DNA of 64,000 nt from Enoplolaimus lenunculus (GCA_030248215.1 JASANG010002517.1:124001-188000), one strand, 5' to 3'. Counted from the first letter of the stretch, positions 21,101-32,779 are shown. Made by a program: numbers and translations. The notes: generated from the sequence alone by a model not told the origin.

Positions 21101-24100
21101 TTGTAAGTTGGCTTTCAATCGTTGGGGTCGACTTGTAAGTTGGCTTTCAATCGATGGGGTCGACTTGTAAGTTGGCTTTCAATCGATGGGGTCGACTTGT
21201 AAGTTGGCTTTCAATCGATGGGGTCGAGTTGTAAGTTGGCTTTCAATCGATGGGGTCGACTTGTAAGTTGGCTTTCAATCGATGGGGTCGAGTTGTAAGT
21301 TGGCTTTCAATCGATGGGGTCGAGTTGTAAGTTGGCTTTGAAGCGATGGGGTCGACTTGTAAGTTGGCTTTCAATCGTTGGGGTCGAGTTGTAAGTTGGC
21401 TTTCAATCGATGGGGTCGACTTGTAAGTTGGCTTTGAAGCGATGGGGTCGACTTGTAAGTTGGCTTTCAATCGTTGGGGTCGAGTTGTAAGTTGGCTTTC
21501 AATCGATGGGGTCGACTTGTAAGTTGGCTTTCAATCGATGGGGTCGACTTGTAAGTTGGCTTTCAATCGATGGGGTCGACTTGTAAGTTGGCTTTCAATC
21601 GATGGGGTCGAGTTGTAAGTTGGCTTTCAATGGATGGGGTCGAGTTGTAAGTTGGCTTTCAATCGATGGGGTCGACTTGTAAGTTGGCTTTCAATCGATG
21701 GGGTCGAGTTGTAAGTTGGCATTCAATCGATGGGGTCGAGTTGTAAGTTGGCTTTCAATCGATGGGGTCGACTTGTAAGTTGGCTTTCAATCGTTGGGGT
21801 CGAGTTGTAAGTTGGCTTTCAATCGTTGGGGTCGAGTTGTAAGTTGGCTTTCAATCGATGGGGTCGACTTGTAAGTTGGCTTTCAATCGATGGGGTCGAG
21901 TTGTAAGTTGGCTTTCAATCGATGGGGTCGACTTGTAAGTTGGCTTTCAATCGATGGGGTCGAGTTGTAAGTTGGCTTTCAATCGATGGGGTCGACTTGT
22001 AAGTTGGCTTTCAATCGATGGGGTCGAGTTGTAAGTTGGCTTTCAATCGATGGGGTCGAGTTGTAAGTTGGCTTTGAAGCGATGGGGTCGAGTTGTAAGT
22101 TGGCTTTCAATCGATGGGGTCGAGTTGTAAGTTGGCTTTCAATCGATGGGGTCGATTTGTAAGTTGGCTTTCAATCGATGGGGTCGACTTGTAAGTTGGC
22201 TTTCAATCGATACGGTCGAGTTGTAAGCTGACATTAACACAACTGTTGAAGAAGTTTCAACCTCGTTTGTAAGTCATGTCAAACTCTTGTATGCCATCCT
22301 GCAAATATGTTAAATCGTCTTTGCATGTTGAACTGGTTGAGTTGACGACAGGCATATGAATGAAAGCTGACACAGGGTTTGTTTTGATTTCAGGGGGAAC
22401 CAGGTCAAACTGCGATAAAAGGCCCGTTTGCAACTGTTGACAACGCAATCGATGATTTTGAAAAGAAATTTCGCGACAAAACTAAAAACAACTGGACGGA
22501 ACGAAATAAATTCAACGCAGTGGCTGGGAAATATACATTGCTTGAAATGGGAGATGCAGATGACGAAGAGCAGGATCAAGTGAGTTCACTGGTGCAACCA
22601 TGAGTTCAGATCAAAGAAACGATTATTTTATGAATAACAAGGTTGTTTTCGACCTCTGGAAGGCATACGGTTGTCCTAAAGCGTAATTGAAGCTGTTGTT
22701 CCTGTTTCTAGAAATTTCGGAAAAGGATATATCTGCTTTATCGCTCCCCTGGCATTCGCCTTGGGTGAGGTATATGGATGCGGGTACTTGACAGGCATTA
22801 GGAAGTAAACAATGAGGGTAAGGTATTGTTTTACAGGATTTACAATGATGTCCTGGATCCTTGAAAGTCTAAAAAAAATTTGGCTTTATAGCTTTGCGAG
22901 ATGTAGCAATACAACAGTGATGTAAAACCAACGATGATTCGCTATCGGTATTACGTCTGACCAAATAATGAAATCTGATTGCTTTACAATAATCAATACG
23001 TAGCAGTTTAACTTAGGCTAAACGGCTAATACATAAAATAGCAAATCGGCCTTGGCCAATTAGTAATTAATTGGCGTAAATATCAAAGTGGCCTTAGAAC
23101 ATATTAATTGAATTCGAACAGGTTACAATTTCGGTACAATCAAACAATGCAACCGCGAAAATTGTAACAAAACCAAGTCAACTGGACGCGGCAACACAAG
23201 CGCTGGTGAAATTAATATTTGACAATGATATGTTTCGTGATGCGTTGGTCAAAATGGATATTGGTAGGTAATTAGCTTAATAGTCTGATAAATATAACAG
23301 TTATAACATTATACCTACGAATCTCACGAAATTCTAGCAGAAACAACGCTATTTTAAATTTTAGCAGGGTTTAGAATAATTTTCTAGATCGCAGACGTTG
23401 AAAATATGCTATTTGACGATATCTAAAATGCCGAAAAAACTATCCTGGCTACGCCTGTGGTGGTATGCGCAGTGTTTCTAGACTGTGTGTAACGGTTGAA
23501 TTAACTTAAATTTAGTCTGTCCTAAAATTTAGACTACCAAATCAGCGTTACAGTAAGCCTTTGAAATGGAAGTATTCGCTTATTAATGTATTTGATTAAT
23601 GTTTGGTTGAAAACATTTAGGATATTGTTTATTAACCACGGTAAGCTGAAGCTTAGTATTGGATAAACTTGGATTTCTGTAAACAATCACAAATTTTTAC
23701 CTGCGCTTTGAAATTCTTTACCAATTGGTTTACACACGTTAATAATATTAGACAACCAGCATTTACCCGAACGCACCTGGGGGTTTGTGTATAAGTCTAT
23801 GCCTGACCCCTCTCGGTTCCACCTCACTAAAGCTGGTTTTGATGCCTTCGGGAGGGTCATGGCGTGAGTGGCCGCTTTTAGTCTGCGCAAGTGTGACGTA
23901 TGTTTAATTTCAGACATCAAAAAGATGCCGCTGGGAAAATTGAGTAAAACTCAAATTGTTCTTGGATTTGTCGCACTGGACGCAATTAAGAAAGCCCTTG
24001 ACGCACCGAAAACTACTACGGCAAAGCTAACACAATTAAGCAACGACTTTTATACTGTGATCCCACACGATTTTGGCCGCACACGTCCCGCTATAATTGC

Positions 24101-27100
24101 CGATCAAGTTACTCTTCGTGCTAAGCTTGATATGCTGATAACATTGGGTGATGTTGAAATGGCACAAGATATGTTGAAGAGCAAGCAGACGAAACCTGAT
24201 AAGGTTGGTAACATGGGCTCCCAGACAAATATGTAGCAGACGGTACTACTGCACTTACGCTGAGTTGTCTACGCAATGTTTTGTGCAATTACACGTGTTA
24301 TGGTCTCACCCCGGAATTACTGTTCCGACCGGAATTGTTGCAAAAATTCAATTTCTACGCGTGTTGTTGTTCCGGCAATCAAAGACGCACGAACACGAAT
24401 TTTTACGGGTTTGACGCAAATTATCGCGGTATCAGCTTAGCGACTGTAAGGAATTAACTTAGCAACCGATGTGTGTTTCTTGAGTCGTCATATTTTAAAC
24501 TGCTGTATTTATGTACAGTGTCGAATACCAGCTGAAAGGCAAAACAGATATTTGAATAATACCATATATATGATTCGGAAGGCGACAAATCAGTTATTTG
24601 ACCATAACGTAGTAAATTGCAGTCATGTTGCGGTAAATTTAACGCCACTCGCAACTCAGCCTGACAAACTGTGTCGAATGGTGTTTAAATTATTGAATTC
24701 TTTGCAAACAAATTTTCGCAAGAGATAATTGACATTTTGACCCGAAAAATCGAATTTTTTAAATGGTCAAATTTCGATGTGGAATGATTTACAAGGGTCA
24801 CCAGAAGCTTAAATGTGCAAGAATTGAAAATTTTGAAAATCTGACCATTTTTGGGCAAACGCCGGGTGGCGGACACTTAACGGAAAAGAAGAGCCAAATG
24901 TATTTGCTGTTGGAAGGCTGATGTGTACATATGCAACTTCCACGATAACATGCGTACACCAAGTGACTTTTGACGGGGTAGAGTCATGGACACTGAAGCC
25001 AAAAAGCTTCAGTGTCTTTGACAATGAAGCCAAAAAGTTTCTTTGGTTTAGTGTCCAAGACACTGAAGCTTTTTTTGGCTTCAGTGTCTGAGTTCCTAAA
25101 GCTTTTTTGGCTTCAGTGTCTGAGTTACTAAAGCTTTTTTGGCTTCAGTGTCTGAGTTACTAAAGCTTTTTTGGCTTCAGTGTCTGAGTTCCTAAAGCTT
25201 TTTTGGCTTCAGTGTCTGAGTTACTAAAGCTTTTTTGGCTTCAGTGTCTGAGTTACTAAAGCTTTTTTGGCTTCGGGGTCCAGGATACGGAAGCCAAAAA
25301 AGCTTCAGTGTTCATTACACTACCTACTCAAAAGTCACCTGGTGTACGCATGTTAGTGTGCAAGTTGCAATAGAGAGTAAGAGTATAGGGTACTAGCATC
25401 AGTACAGTGATATTAATGTAATCTTAATAAACTAAGATTATCATGCCGAATTACCATGGCTACCGCTTTTGAATCTTCAAATAGTCAAAATTTTAGTTTG
25501 GGGCTGACTATGCAGATAGAATATACAGGCAGTTTGTGTGTAAACTAATTTTGTTTTAAAAACAAACAGTTTTTTTGAATGAATTTAATTCTACTCAAAA
25601 CCATTCATAATTTCACCGGACCGACGTTGAGTTGCTGACTGGTGCCGTTGGGATTTGTGGTCCCAAACCGAATACATTTGCAGTATTAAAACATTTCAGA
25701 AATCACAATTACCATTACATCCTTTGGATGAAAACTATTCGTTACTTAATTGCACGTTAACGCATTTAAGCACGTCTGATAATGAATATAAGGTAAGAAT
25801 TGCAGTTGCAATTTGCTAATATTATTTACGCTGATGGGTTAATATCGTAGCAAATCCAGTAAGGATCAGGGTGACATCTGGTCTAACAACAGACAGACTT
25901 CAATATGTATTTATATGCAGTATTCATATACGTACCGTTGTAGTACCAAACTCACTGTATTATAGAACCATTGTAGCGTAAAGCTTGCATGGCTGCGTAG
26001 CTCAATGATTAGAGGAGCGGATCGTTAATCCCTACTTGGCGGGTTCGAGCCAGACCACATTCGCAGCTAAACTTTCATGAAAAGCTCTATATGGTACTGC
26101 TTAACTTAGAATTTCGGCATCTTATATGGCTGCAATTGAAAATTTGGCAAAATATTTTGAAGCAAAACAAGTTTGGATTTGGAATCGTTGGGTTTTTATT
26201 TGTTCAAGATTATTTGTCAATATGTCGCAGCAACAAAACCGAATTACTATAGTGGATTTACGGTCATTGACGTTTGGAGAGTTGACCGTAAAGGGGTAAG
26301 CACAATAGTCTGCAATATTGCGCTACTGCTTTGCGCCAAAATCGTTTCAAGTTTGCCGAACAAATTATGGCACATGCATACAGCAAAGGTGCCGAAATCT
26401 AAGCTTAATCGCCTAAATGTAAGCTTAAACGCTCACATTTAAGCTGTTAAACCCACGCTTAAACTTAAGCGCATAAGTGTAACCTTCTTAAGCTTTGACG
26501 TCTATGCTTGAGCCTAAACTTAACCGAATCACCTAAACCTAAAGTTAAACCCGAAAAGATTACTGTAGTTGTAAGTGGGGGTTATGGGAGTCTTTAAGCT
26601 TTTTACGGTTTTAAGCTTTATAGACCTGTAGACGCGTTGGATTTAGTTCCAGGTTCCCAATGCTTTTACGAGAATTACGGCTGTAGAGCCAGCAGCAGCA
26701 ATGACTTAAGTTTAAGACTTCGCACAAACGATTGTCTTTACAATAGGAGTTACCAGGGCAACGCTTTGAGCTTTGAAATCTGTTTTTGACTGCTTATTTT
26801 ATACACCAAATAATTAGTCCGTAATAAGCTTGTTCAATGTTACTTTTAGATGCGTAACAATAGCTTAAACATTATTGCAAAGTCTAGATTTATAGCTCTC
26901 AGTGTAGGGATAAGTGTGAAACTAAGCGTAAATTTAGACAAAAGTCTAAAGTTGTAGCTTAGTCTATCGGAGGCCCACAAGAAACTAGGGTGTCCCTAAA
27001 AGTAACATGAGTCAAAGATTAGTAGTGGTTTAACGTATTTTGCTGTATTTTGTGTTTATATTTCATGTCAAAGATCAGCCTGCAACTCTGATAATGCGAT

Positions 27101-29992
27101 GGAAAATATGAGAAATATTTTAGGAAGTAAGTGTGTTGATGAGTTTTGAGCGTGAAAATGGGATAGTTTCAAACTACTCCATAGCAGTCCTTCTGAGACA
27201 CGATCCGCTCCTGATCTATGCGTGTGTCCCCAGGTTGAAGGCAGAGTGTGGGCCCCCAGTAAGCCAATAAACGGGGGGGGGGACAAAAATCAATAGATGA
27301 ATTTTTGTCAGTTTTGAAACTTTTACTTCCAAAGCTGTAATGTTCGCGGCAGATTGACTATCAAACATTTTTAGCCGTTTTTATTGGCCGGATGCGCCGG
27401 TTGCTTGATTTGTTTAAACTGCACTGAATAAGACAAAATCCCGTACAAATAAATTATTTATACTGTAAATAATAACAACATGAAAATTTCTACAACAGTC
27501 ACTCAAAATGATATGACAATAATTCGGTCGGACGCCCCGGCAAACTTGTAATCCGAAATGAGATCGACTCGGCAATTTGTCGCCTATCATTATGTTTAAG
27601 CTCAAGCTTAGGATTGCGCTTGGGATTATGCTTAGATTTATTCGTAGCTTTGAAGCCACTGTTGGGTGATAAGTTGTCGTGCGACACGCAATTGTCGTAC
27701 ATTCGCTGAAAATAGGCTAATTGTTGTATTATCGGCACATGACCGGGCGAACGATTTGATTTGTTTTTAGGATGTGCGATACAAAACCCACGATGGCATA
27801 TCGAATCGTAAATTGCTGTGGCACGGAACCAATGTCGCCGTCGTTGCGGCCATTTTAAAATCCGGCCTTCGGATCATGCCGCATTCCGGCGGACGTGTCG
27901 GCCGTGGGATTTATTTGGCGAGCGAAAACAGCAAAAGCGCAGGTTATGGTATGTATTCGAAATATGCGGTCTGAATAACCACTTTTAAAGGCTTTTTTCG
28001 AATGTTTACAACCACGCCGGGAATCGAACCTTGGACCTTTCGCAGTCGAGTAAAGCATGGTATGATTACACCACGCGGTAGTTGCAATAACTTCTTATTT
28101 CGGCATATATACACATGTATGGTATTATATGCTATACATACACTTACCACACAGGCGTTCACATACTTACAAAAAATACGCTGAAAATTAAGTAAAACTG
28201 TTGCCGAATTAAGTGTCGGTTTTTGTCACTATGATACTTGGTAAAGTTTTACTTAATTTGAAGCAAACACAAAATTTTTAGTTTTTTCATTTGACTTATT
28301 ATTTCAGCAAAGATTTACTCAATATTTGGAGCACCTATAGTTAAAATAGTGAAATATAAGTAAAGTATTTTAAGTAGTGTTTTTACAGAGTACATGGACA
28401 GTTGCGGTTGCTCTTTGCACAGTCGTAACTGGGGGGGGGAGACAGTGTGCCACATTTCTTACGCATATATTCGTTCCCCTTTGGCGAGAATATTTCTGAC
28501 ACTATTAGAGATTCTATTTTAAATAAATTTCCCTTGTCGCCTCTATAGGTATTCTTACTGCATTAAACTAATCTCTTCCAGGTTTAGGTTAAGACTTATT
28601 TATGCCAGGCATTATTTTTGGTGAAGCTTAATAAGAAAGTCAACAATTGCACAGAAACCAATAACAGCCACCACTGTTAAGATCTATTCACACGTGCAAG
28701 TTTTGGCAGCAAAAATTTACACGTGCAACTTGCACGCGCAAGTTTGGTTACAAAGTCAGCTTTGAAGTTCTTGCAGCTGCAAATTCACTGGAATTCATGT
28801 GATTTAATCTAATTAGCTCCTGTGAACGCAGTTGCAAGTCGCTTGAATTGCCTGCAGTTTGTGTGGCCAATCGGAATGTTCACCTTTGAAAATACTTACA
28901 GCTGCAAGTATTTCGTGCAAGCTGCAGCTATGAGTTCTGGCTGCAAAAACTTGCACGTGTAAATGGGGCTTTAAAGTGTATAAATGTTTTTGTTGAAAAA
29001 ATATAATTACTAAATTTATTTTGCCGTTTTAGTTGGAACTACAAACGATTCTATTGGCATTATGTTCTTGGTCGAAGCGGCTTTGGGTAAAATTCATGAA
29101 ATCACAAACGATGATCATACGCTGAAATCGGCACCGTCCGGGTTTGATTCAATTGTCGCCCGAGGAACCACTGAACCAGGTAAATAAGTTGAAAACTATG
29201 TCTATATTCTCAAATTTCTGAATTGCCTTCAGACGGCGCCCGGATATTCTGTTCCAGTCAATATTCGGTAACATCCGACATCCGTATCCGGTTCCGGTAT
29301 TGGGTATAAACCTACCTGGGTAATAATAGATACTTACGGTCGTGGCCCTGGAAATCAGAAAAAGTTTTATTTTAAAACCTAAACTTTTTCTTTTGAGTTC
29401 GATATTTTGAATATTTTCATTTATGATTGGTCAACATTTATTCATTTTTATTTTAGATCAGAAAACTTGGACTAAGTTTAATACGTTTAAAAGTGTAACT
29501 TATATTCCTAAGCCTATGTCTGTGCCTCAGCGTGAGGATTAGTTTACAACCAAGGTGATAGCCCCAAGCTATGGCGAGTTTCGAAGAAGGCAGTGACATC
29601 TGATATCCCTAGGCTATACGAGAAATCAAATCTCGTAGACCAGGGCTATCAGGAGGTTATTTTTAAAATGACATGATAGGCCTGGTCTATGAGAGACATT
29701 TTGTGGCACCGTTGACAAAATTATTGTGGACGGCGGATAAACCTGAACGCAACGTCCTATATTGGACACCTGCGTAAAAGGGAACGTTCCTTAAAGTAAC
29801 ATGCACACAACTGCTTCAGATCCAAAACAAGACACTGAGCTGGTTCTCGATGGCAAATCGGTTGTGGTGCCGCAAGGGAAACCGGTGAAGCAAAATCAAT
29901 TCTCGCGTAGTTCATTTAGTCAATCTGAATATTTAGTCTATAAAGAAAGTCAAGCGCGTTTACGGTATATTTTAAAAATTAGATTTCGTTAG
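18174..29992 (+). CDS. PARP3: PARP3 orthologue, ADP-ribosyltransferase (11 exons)
   Basis: Exons are 18174-18342, 19666-19814, 20113-20238, 22394-22579, 23122-23263, 23914-24203, 25700-25792, 26209-26295, 27771-27948, 29033-29179 and 29820-29992. They total 1740 nt (579 aa) with every phase matching. PARP3 binds DNA breaks and adds ADP-ribose from NAD+ to targets in the nucleus. The order is: basic start; SAP-like helices (about residues 22-56, MTLAELRAECESKG); linker; WGR region (VYEDYSCMLNQTN to NRWGRVGEPGQTAIKG); helical regulatory region (KKMPLGKLSKTQI, FYTVIPHDFG); catalytic domain. The H-Y-E triad is intact: His in LLWHGTN, Tyr in GRGIYLASENSKSAGY, Glu in FSQSEYLVY. LRIMPHSGGRVGRG and QDTELVLDGKSVVVPQG match PARP3 rather than PARP1 or PARP2. 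Human PARP3 (about 533 aa) lacks the SAP-like part. Intron 3 begins with the 32-bp donor array; intron 6 begins GTTGGT. Confidence 0.95.
18410..18786 (-). repeat. 'GGAACAGGAACAGG' foldback element in PARP3 intron 1
   Basis: It is the inverse of 46085-46482 over its whole length, including the CCAATATTTAAAT and GCCAAAAAATGGC blocks, and ends ATTCCGGTCGAACCCTG. Partial copies are at 19138-19270 and 24308-24425. Confidence 0.65.
18866..19062. mobile_element. GGCC-type MITE relative, rearranged
   Basis: GTATAGAACAGAGCCGTAAC is followed 40 bp later by a second GTATAGAACAGGGTCGTAGC. Then come CCTAAG blocks and a right end AAACGTTCCGCCCCCGATC. It looks like one element inserted in, or fused to, another. 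It is in PARP3 intron 1. Confidence 0.5.
20218..22228 (+). repeat. 32-bp minisatellite (about 63 copies) of the WGR exon end plus splice donor
   Basis: The founder unit is 20218-20249: the last 21 nt of the WGR exon (encoding FNRWGRV) plus the first intron bases GTAAGTTGGCT. The unit then repeats head to tail to about 22228. Copies differ mainly at one base (CGAGTT or CGACTT), in GTTGGGG for GATGGGG, and in a GAAGC variant. Nearly every copy keeps GTAAGT. Only the first copy joins in frame to the next exon; reading into copy two gives VSWLSIVGVEL and a stop, as 32 is not a multiple of 3. Confidence 0.95.
22600..23121 (+). other. PARP3 intron 4, no feature seen
   Basis: I see no repeat family, RNA gene or exon here. 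The introns at 23264-23913 and 26296-27770 are likewise mostly unassigned, except for degenerate CCTAAGC-type repeats at about 26395-26560. Confidence 0.5.
24308..24425 (+). repeat. Partial 'CCTGTTCC' foldback element
   Basis: ACTGTTCCGACCGGAATTGT, an ATTCAATTTC stretch and AAAGACGCACGAACACGAAT match the left part of 46085-46482. It is in PARP3 intron 6. Confidence 0.45.
24933..25368. mobile_element. 436-bp foldback element with internal 32-bp tandem repeats
   Basis: The ends GCAACTTCCACGATAACATG and, inverted, GCAACTTGCACACTAACATG continue as about 65 bp of inverted repeat (CGTACACCA, GTGACTTTTGA). The interior, about 25045-25285, has six to seven copies of a 32-bp unit containing AAAGCTTTTTTGGCTTCAGT. 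It is in PARP3 intron 6. Confidence 0.75.
25992..26067 (+). pseudogene. Degenerate tRNA-like sequence (Asn-GTT-like)
   Basis: The 76-nt stretch has a 6-bp acceptor-like pairing (GCTGCG with CGCAGC), an A-box TAGCTCAATGATTAGAGG, an anticodon-like loop TCGTTAA and a B-box GGGTTCGAGCC. The T-stem does not pair, position 33 is C, and spacing after the T-loop is 5 nt too long. It is a tRNA pseudogene or SINE head, not a working tRNA. It is in PARP3 intron 7. Confidence 0.45.
28012..28085 (-). mobile_element. tRNA-like segment, SINE candidate
   Basis: On the minus strand, A-box-like CGCGTGGTGTAATCATACC is followed about 40 nt later by a good B-box, GGTTCGATTCC. Acceptor pairing is poor. It is in PARP3 intron 9, about 65 bp after exon 9. 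Confidence 0.4.
28677..28974. mobile_element. TTAA-flanked palindromic element, 298 bp
   Basis: It is bounded by TTAA at 28677-28680 and 28971-28974. The arms hold CACACGTGCAAGTTTT and, inverted, GCCCCATTTACACGTGCAAG, with many TTGCAGCTGCAA words inside. Sister copies are 37566-37850 and 39520-39817. The TTAA flanks suggest piggyBac-type insertion. It is in PARP3 intron 9. Confidence 0.7.
29440..29805. repeat. Foldback repeat and degenerate GGCC-MITE before the last PARP3 exon
   Basis: At 29590-29725 are several inverted GATAGCC and GGCTAT words ending GTGGCACCGTTGACAAAATT, shared with 43150-43275. At 29785-29803 the sequence CGTTCCTTAAAGTAACATGC is a GGCC-MITE right end. That end lies about 15 bp before the splice acceptor of exon 11. 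Confidence 0.5.
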
Positions 29993-30094
29993 CATTTACG
30001 CTGTGATATTGAATTTATTCACGTTTGGCGCGGTAGGTATTCTCAAATGTGTATAGCACCTATTACCAGTTACTTTACAAGTTAACCGAGCCAA

Positions 30095-30236
30095 TGTATA
30101 GAACAGAGCCGGATCGTTTTCCGGTGAGGCTATAATAGAGTCAGTTTAAGCTTTAGACTAATTGTTTTGCTTAGGCTTAGGTTTAGGCTTAGGAATATGC
30201 TTATACTACTGTTCCGACCCTGTTCTATACATTGGC
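30095..30236. mobile_element. GGCC-type MITE between two copies of an 85-bp flank
   Basis: The ends GCCAATGTATAGAACAGAGC and CCTGTTCTATACATTGGCC are inverted repeats. The flanks at 30010-30094 and 30238-30322 are near-copies (GGTAGRTATTCTCAAATGTG, then CAGTTACTTTACAAGTTAACC). The right flank, with an inverse at about 30408-30441, also forms an AAATGTATG..CACCTAT MITE related to 37260-37990. Confidence 0.65.
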
Positions 30237-30469
30237 CTTGAATTCATTCAAGTTTGGAGCGGTAGATATTCTCAAATGTGTATAGCTCCTATTGCCAGTT
30301 ACTTTACAAGTTAACCGTATCGACTGTGGATCTGAAATTACTAAGCAAAACGCTAAATTATTTGTAAAAATCAGGTTTTGGCTCGAAAAGTTACACAACT
30401 GATCATTAACTGGTGATAGGTGCTGCATACATTTGAGAATATGGACATAGTAAAAGCAGAGCTAATTTA

Positions 30470-30680
30470 GGCCCATGTTACTTTTGGGAACGGCCAGGTT
30501 TCTGGTGGGTCTGTAAAAGAGGAGGTTTAGATTTCAGGTTACATTTTTTGCTTAGGCATACTTAGGCTTAGGCTTAGGCTAGGCTTAGGATTACGAACAC
30601 ACTTTTGCAACGTTTAGGCTTAGGCTTAGGCTTAGAAATACGTTTAATCTACTGTTACTACCCTAAAAGTAACGTTGACC
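30470..30680. mobile_element. GGCC-ended MITE with TTAGGC repeats, 8-bp flanks
   Basis: It starts GGCCCATGTTACTTTTGGG and ends CCTAAAAGTAACGTTGACC. The flanks CTAATTTA and CTAATTTG agree at 7 of 8 bases. Confidence 0.75.
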
Positions 30681-31438
30681 CTAATTTGTGTGGTTTGAGA
30701 CGACTTGCTATGACTCTGCTTTACTATGGTTTCGCTGAAATTACGTATTTAGTGGCTTTTCTATATAATGAGTTGTGACTGTGGTCCAGAACCCACAATA
30801 ACTTGCCGTACATCAGACATCAGGTAACTTTAGTTCGCCGCATTCTGGCTTGCAAATTTCATAAATAACTTAAGGTTTAGGCTTAGGCTTACGCTTAAAT
30901 CAATTTAGCTGCTATTTCTGAATTTATGCGTAGTTACTAAATTTCAGATTCGTTAAGTATATGCAATGAGTTCAGGACTACAAAGCGAAAGCTTTGCTGG
31001 TCAATTGTTTGGCCCATGTATGGATCATTTTCTGCGAAAGTTAAGCTTAAGCTTTAGACTATTTTTTGCTATGGTTAGACTTACGCTTAGGAATATGTTT
31101 ATTCTGACTCGAAGGCTTTGGTTTAGGGTTACCAATATGTTTATATACTGTTACGGCACTCATCAAAATACATTGGACAATTATTTTTATCACCGCCCTC
31201 GGGCGGGGACTCCTGTTTTCGTTTGCGGCTGAGTTCAAAGGTTTATGTAATGTAGATAGCATAGAACGATAGCTAAAACGTTTTAATTTGATTTTTGTGC
31301 TAATTATGTATTTCAATGCAAAGTTGTCTTTTTATTCAAAATAAGTATTGTGAGCTGATATAACTCATTTAGGCCGAAACAAGGATCGGTTTTTGACCTT
31401 GGGGGGGCTGATTTTTTCAGCTTTGCCGACAATTATTA

Positions 31439-31636
31439 GGCCAATGTTACTTTAAGGGCGTAACAGTAGATTAAGCGTATTTTTAAACCTAAGCCTAAGC
31501 TTAAGCGTTACAAGAATGTGTTCCTAAGCCTAAGCCTAAAGCCTTAGTCTAAGCAAAAAAAATGTAATCTGGAATCTAAACCTACTGTTTTATAGACCCA
31601 CCAGAAATCTGAACGCCTCTTAAAGTAACATGGGCC
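31439..31636. mobile_element. GGCC-ended MITE with CCTAAG repeats
   Basis: The ends GGCCAATGTTACTTTAAGGG and CTCTTAAAGTAACATGGGCC are inverted, with the family's conserved ATCTAAACCTACTGTTTTAT block inside. From 30690 to 31438 I see only short GGCTTAGG blocks (30880 and 31020-31160). Confidence 0.75.
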
Positions 31637-31870
31637 ATTGTTTCTAAAAACTTTTAGTTTTACAATCATATCATAGTTTATTTTTCAAAAATTTATCAAC
31701 AATGCAAACTTAATATTAAATATTCTTTAGTGTTTTGCCATAAAGAAGTCTCGTGTCAGTTGGCCTCAAACCTTTCATTATTGCTGTTTGTATTTTTGTA
31801 TTTATCGTCATGCATTTCGCTTCAAATTAATCTTTTTATGTCTTATGTTCAAGGTTTATATACCTTCTTC

Positions 31871-32152
31871 GGCCATGTAAAGATCAGGGGCGGAACGTTC
31901 TTCTTTGGGACTAGAAAAGAGCAAGCTTAAAACTTTGCACTATTTTTTGCTTGGTGTAGGCTTAGGCTTAAGAATGTGTTCATTCCTACACTTAGGCTTA
32001 GGCGTAGGCGTAGGCTTAAGCAATATGATCTTTCTTACGCTTAGGCTTAAGCTTAGTCTTAGGCTTAGGCTTAGGCTTATGCTCATTCTTACGCTTAGGC
32101 TTAGGAATATGCTTATAATACTGGTCCGACCCTGTTCTTCGTTACATCGGCC
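31871..32152. mobile_element. GGCC-type MITE with expanded TTAGGC interior
   Basis: GGCCATGTAAAGATCAGGGG starts it and CCTGTTCTTCGTTACATCGG ends it. The interior has the GGCTTAGGCTTA and TATGCTCATTCTTACGC units that are greatly expanded at 43320-43875. Confidence 0.65.
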
Positions 32153-32622
32153 CCCTCTTTCATACAGGCTTTATATTGCGATTGCCCGTCCTCCTGTATG
32201 AAATATTCCTAATTACGAACTGTAAAACATTTGAGAATACGGATCGAATTGCTTTATGCTGTGATAATCAGTAATTTTTTGCTGTTTTGTTTATATGTTT
32301 GTATAATAAAATACAGTACCATACAGAGCTGTTAACGAAAATATTGATGCGGATCCAGTGTGGCTGAATCAGCTCACAAAATATACCCAGTCAGCTGAGG
32401 TCAAATTGTTTCTGGAACGATTTTATGCATCCTGATTTTTACATGGGCCAAACTGATTTATCCAAAGATTTCAGTGCTTTACATTTTAACCTGTAACAGG
32501 AGTGTAAAAACCGGACGTGAAAAATACCGAAGCCGGAGGTGAGGCGAAATTCAAGTAAACAAATGTGATGTTGAATTTGTTTGTTTTAATCATCTGCAAA
32601 GTTTATGTTTGTTTAAAGTTTC

Positions 32623-32779
32623 GGCCTATGTTACTTTTAAGGGCGGCCAGGTTTCTGGTGGGTCTATAAAAGAGTAGGTTTAGATTCTAGATTATATTTT
32701 TTTGCTTTGGTTTAGACTTAGGCTTAGGCTTAGAAATAACGCTTAATCTACTGTTACGCCCCACGAAGTAACATTGGCC
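32623..32779. mobile_element. GGCC-ended MITE, perfect 8-bp duplication AAAGTTTC
   Basis: GGCCTATGTTACTTTTAAGG and the inverse GAAGTAACATTGGCC bound it. AAAGTTTC lies on both sides (32615-32622 and 32780-32787). Related damaged copies follow at 32992-33150 and about 33670-33840. Confidence 0.85.

Noticed and set aside
21243-21470. Minus-strand open frame with a repeated KPTYKSTPSIESQL-like unit
   Set aside because: It lies wholly in the 32-bp splice-donor minisatellite and reads its reverse strand.
20218-22228. CRISPR-like array of about 30-bp repeats
   Set aside because: Repeats are contiguous with no spacers, the host is a eukaryote, and the unit derives from an exon-intron junction.
25992-26067. 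Functional tRNA-Asn gene
   Set aside because: A- and B-boxes are present, but the T-stem does not pair, position 33 is C and there are extra bases before the acceptor stem. Kept only as a tRNA-like pseudogene.
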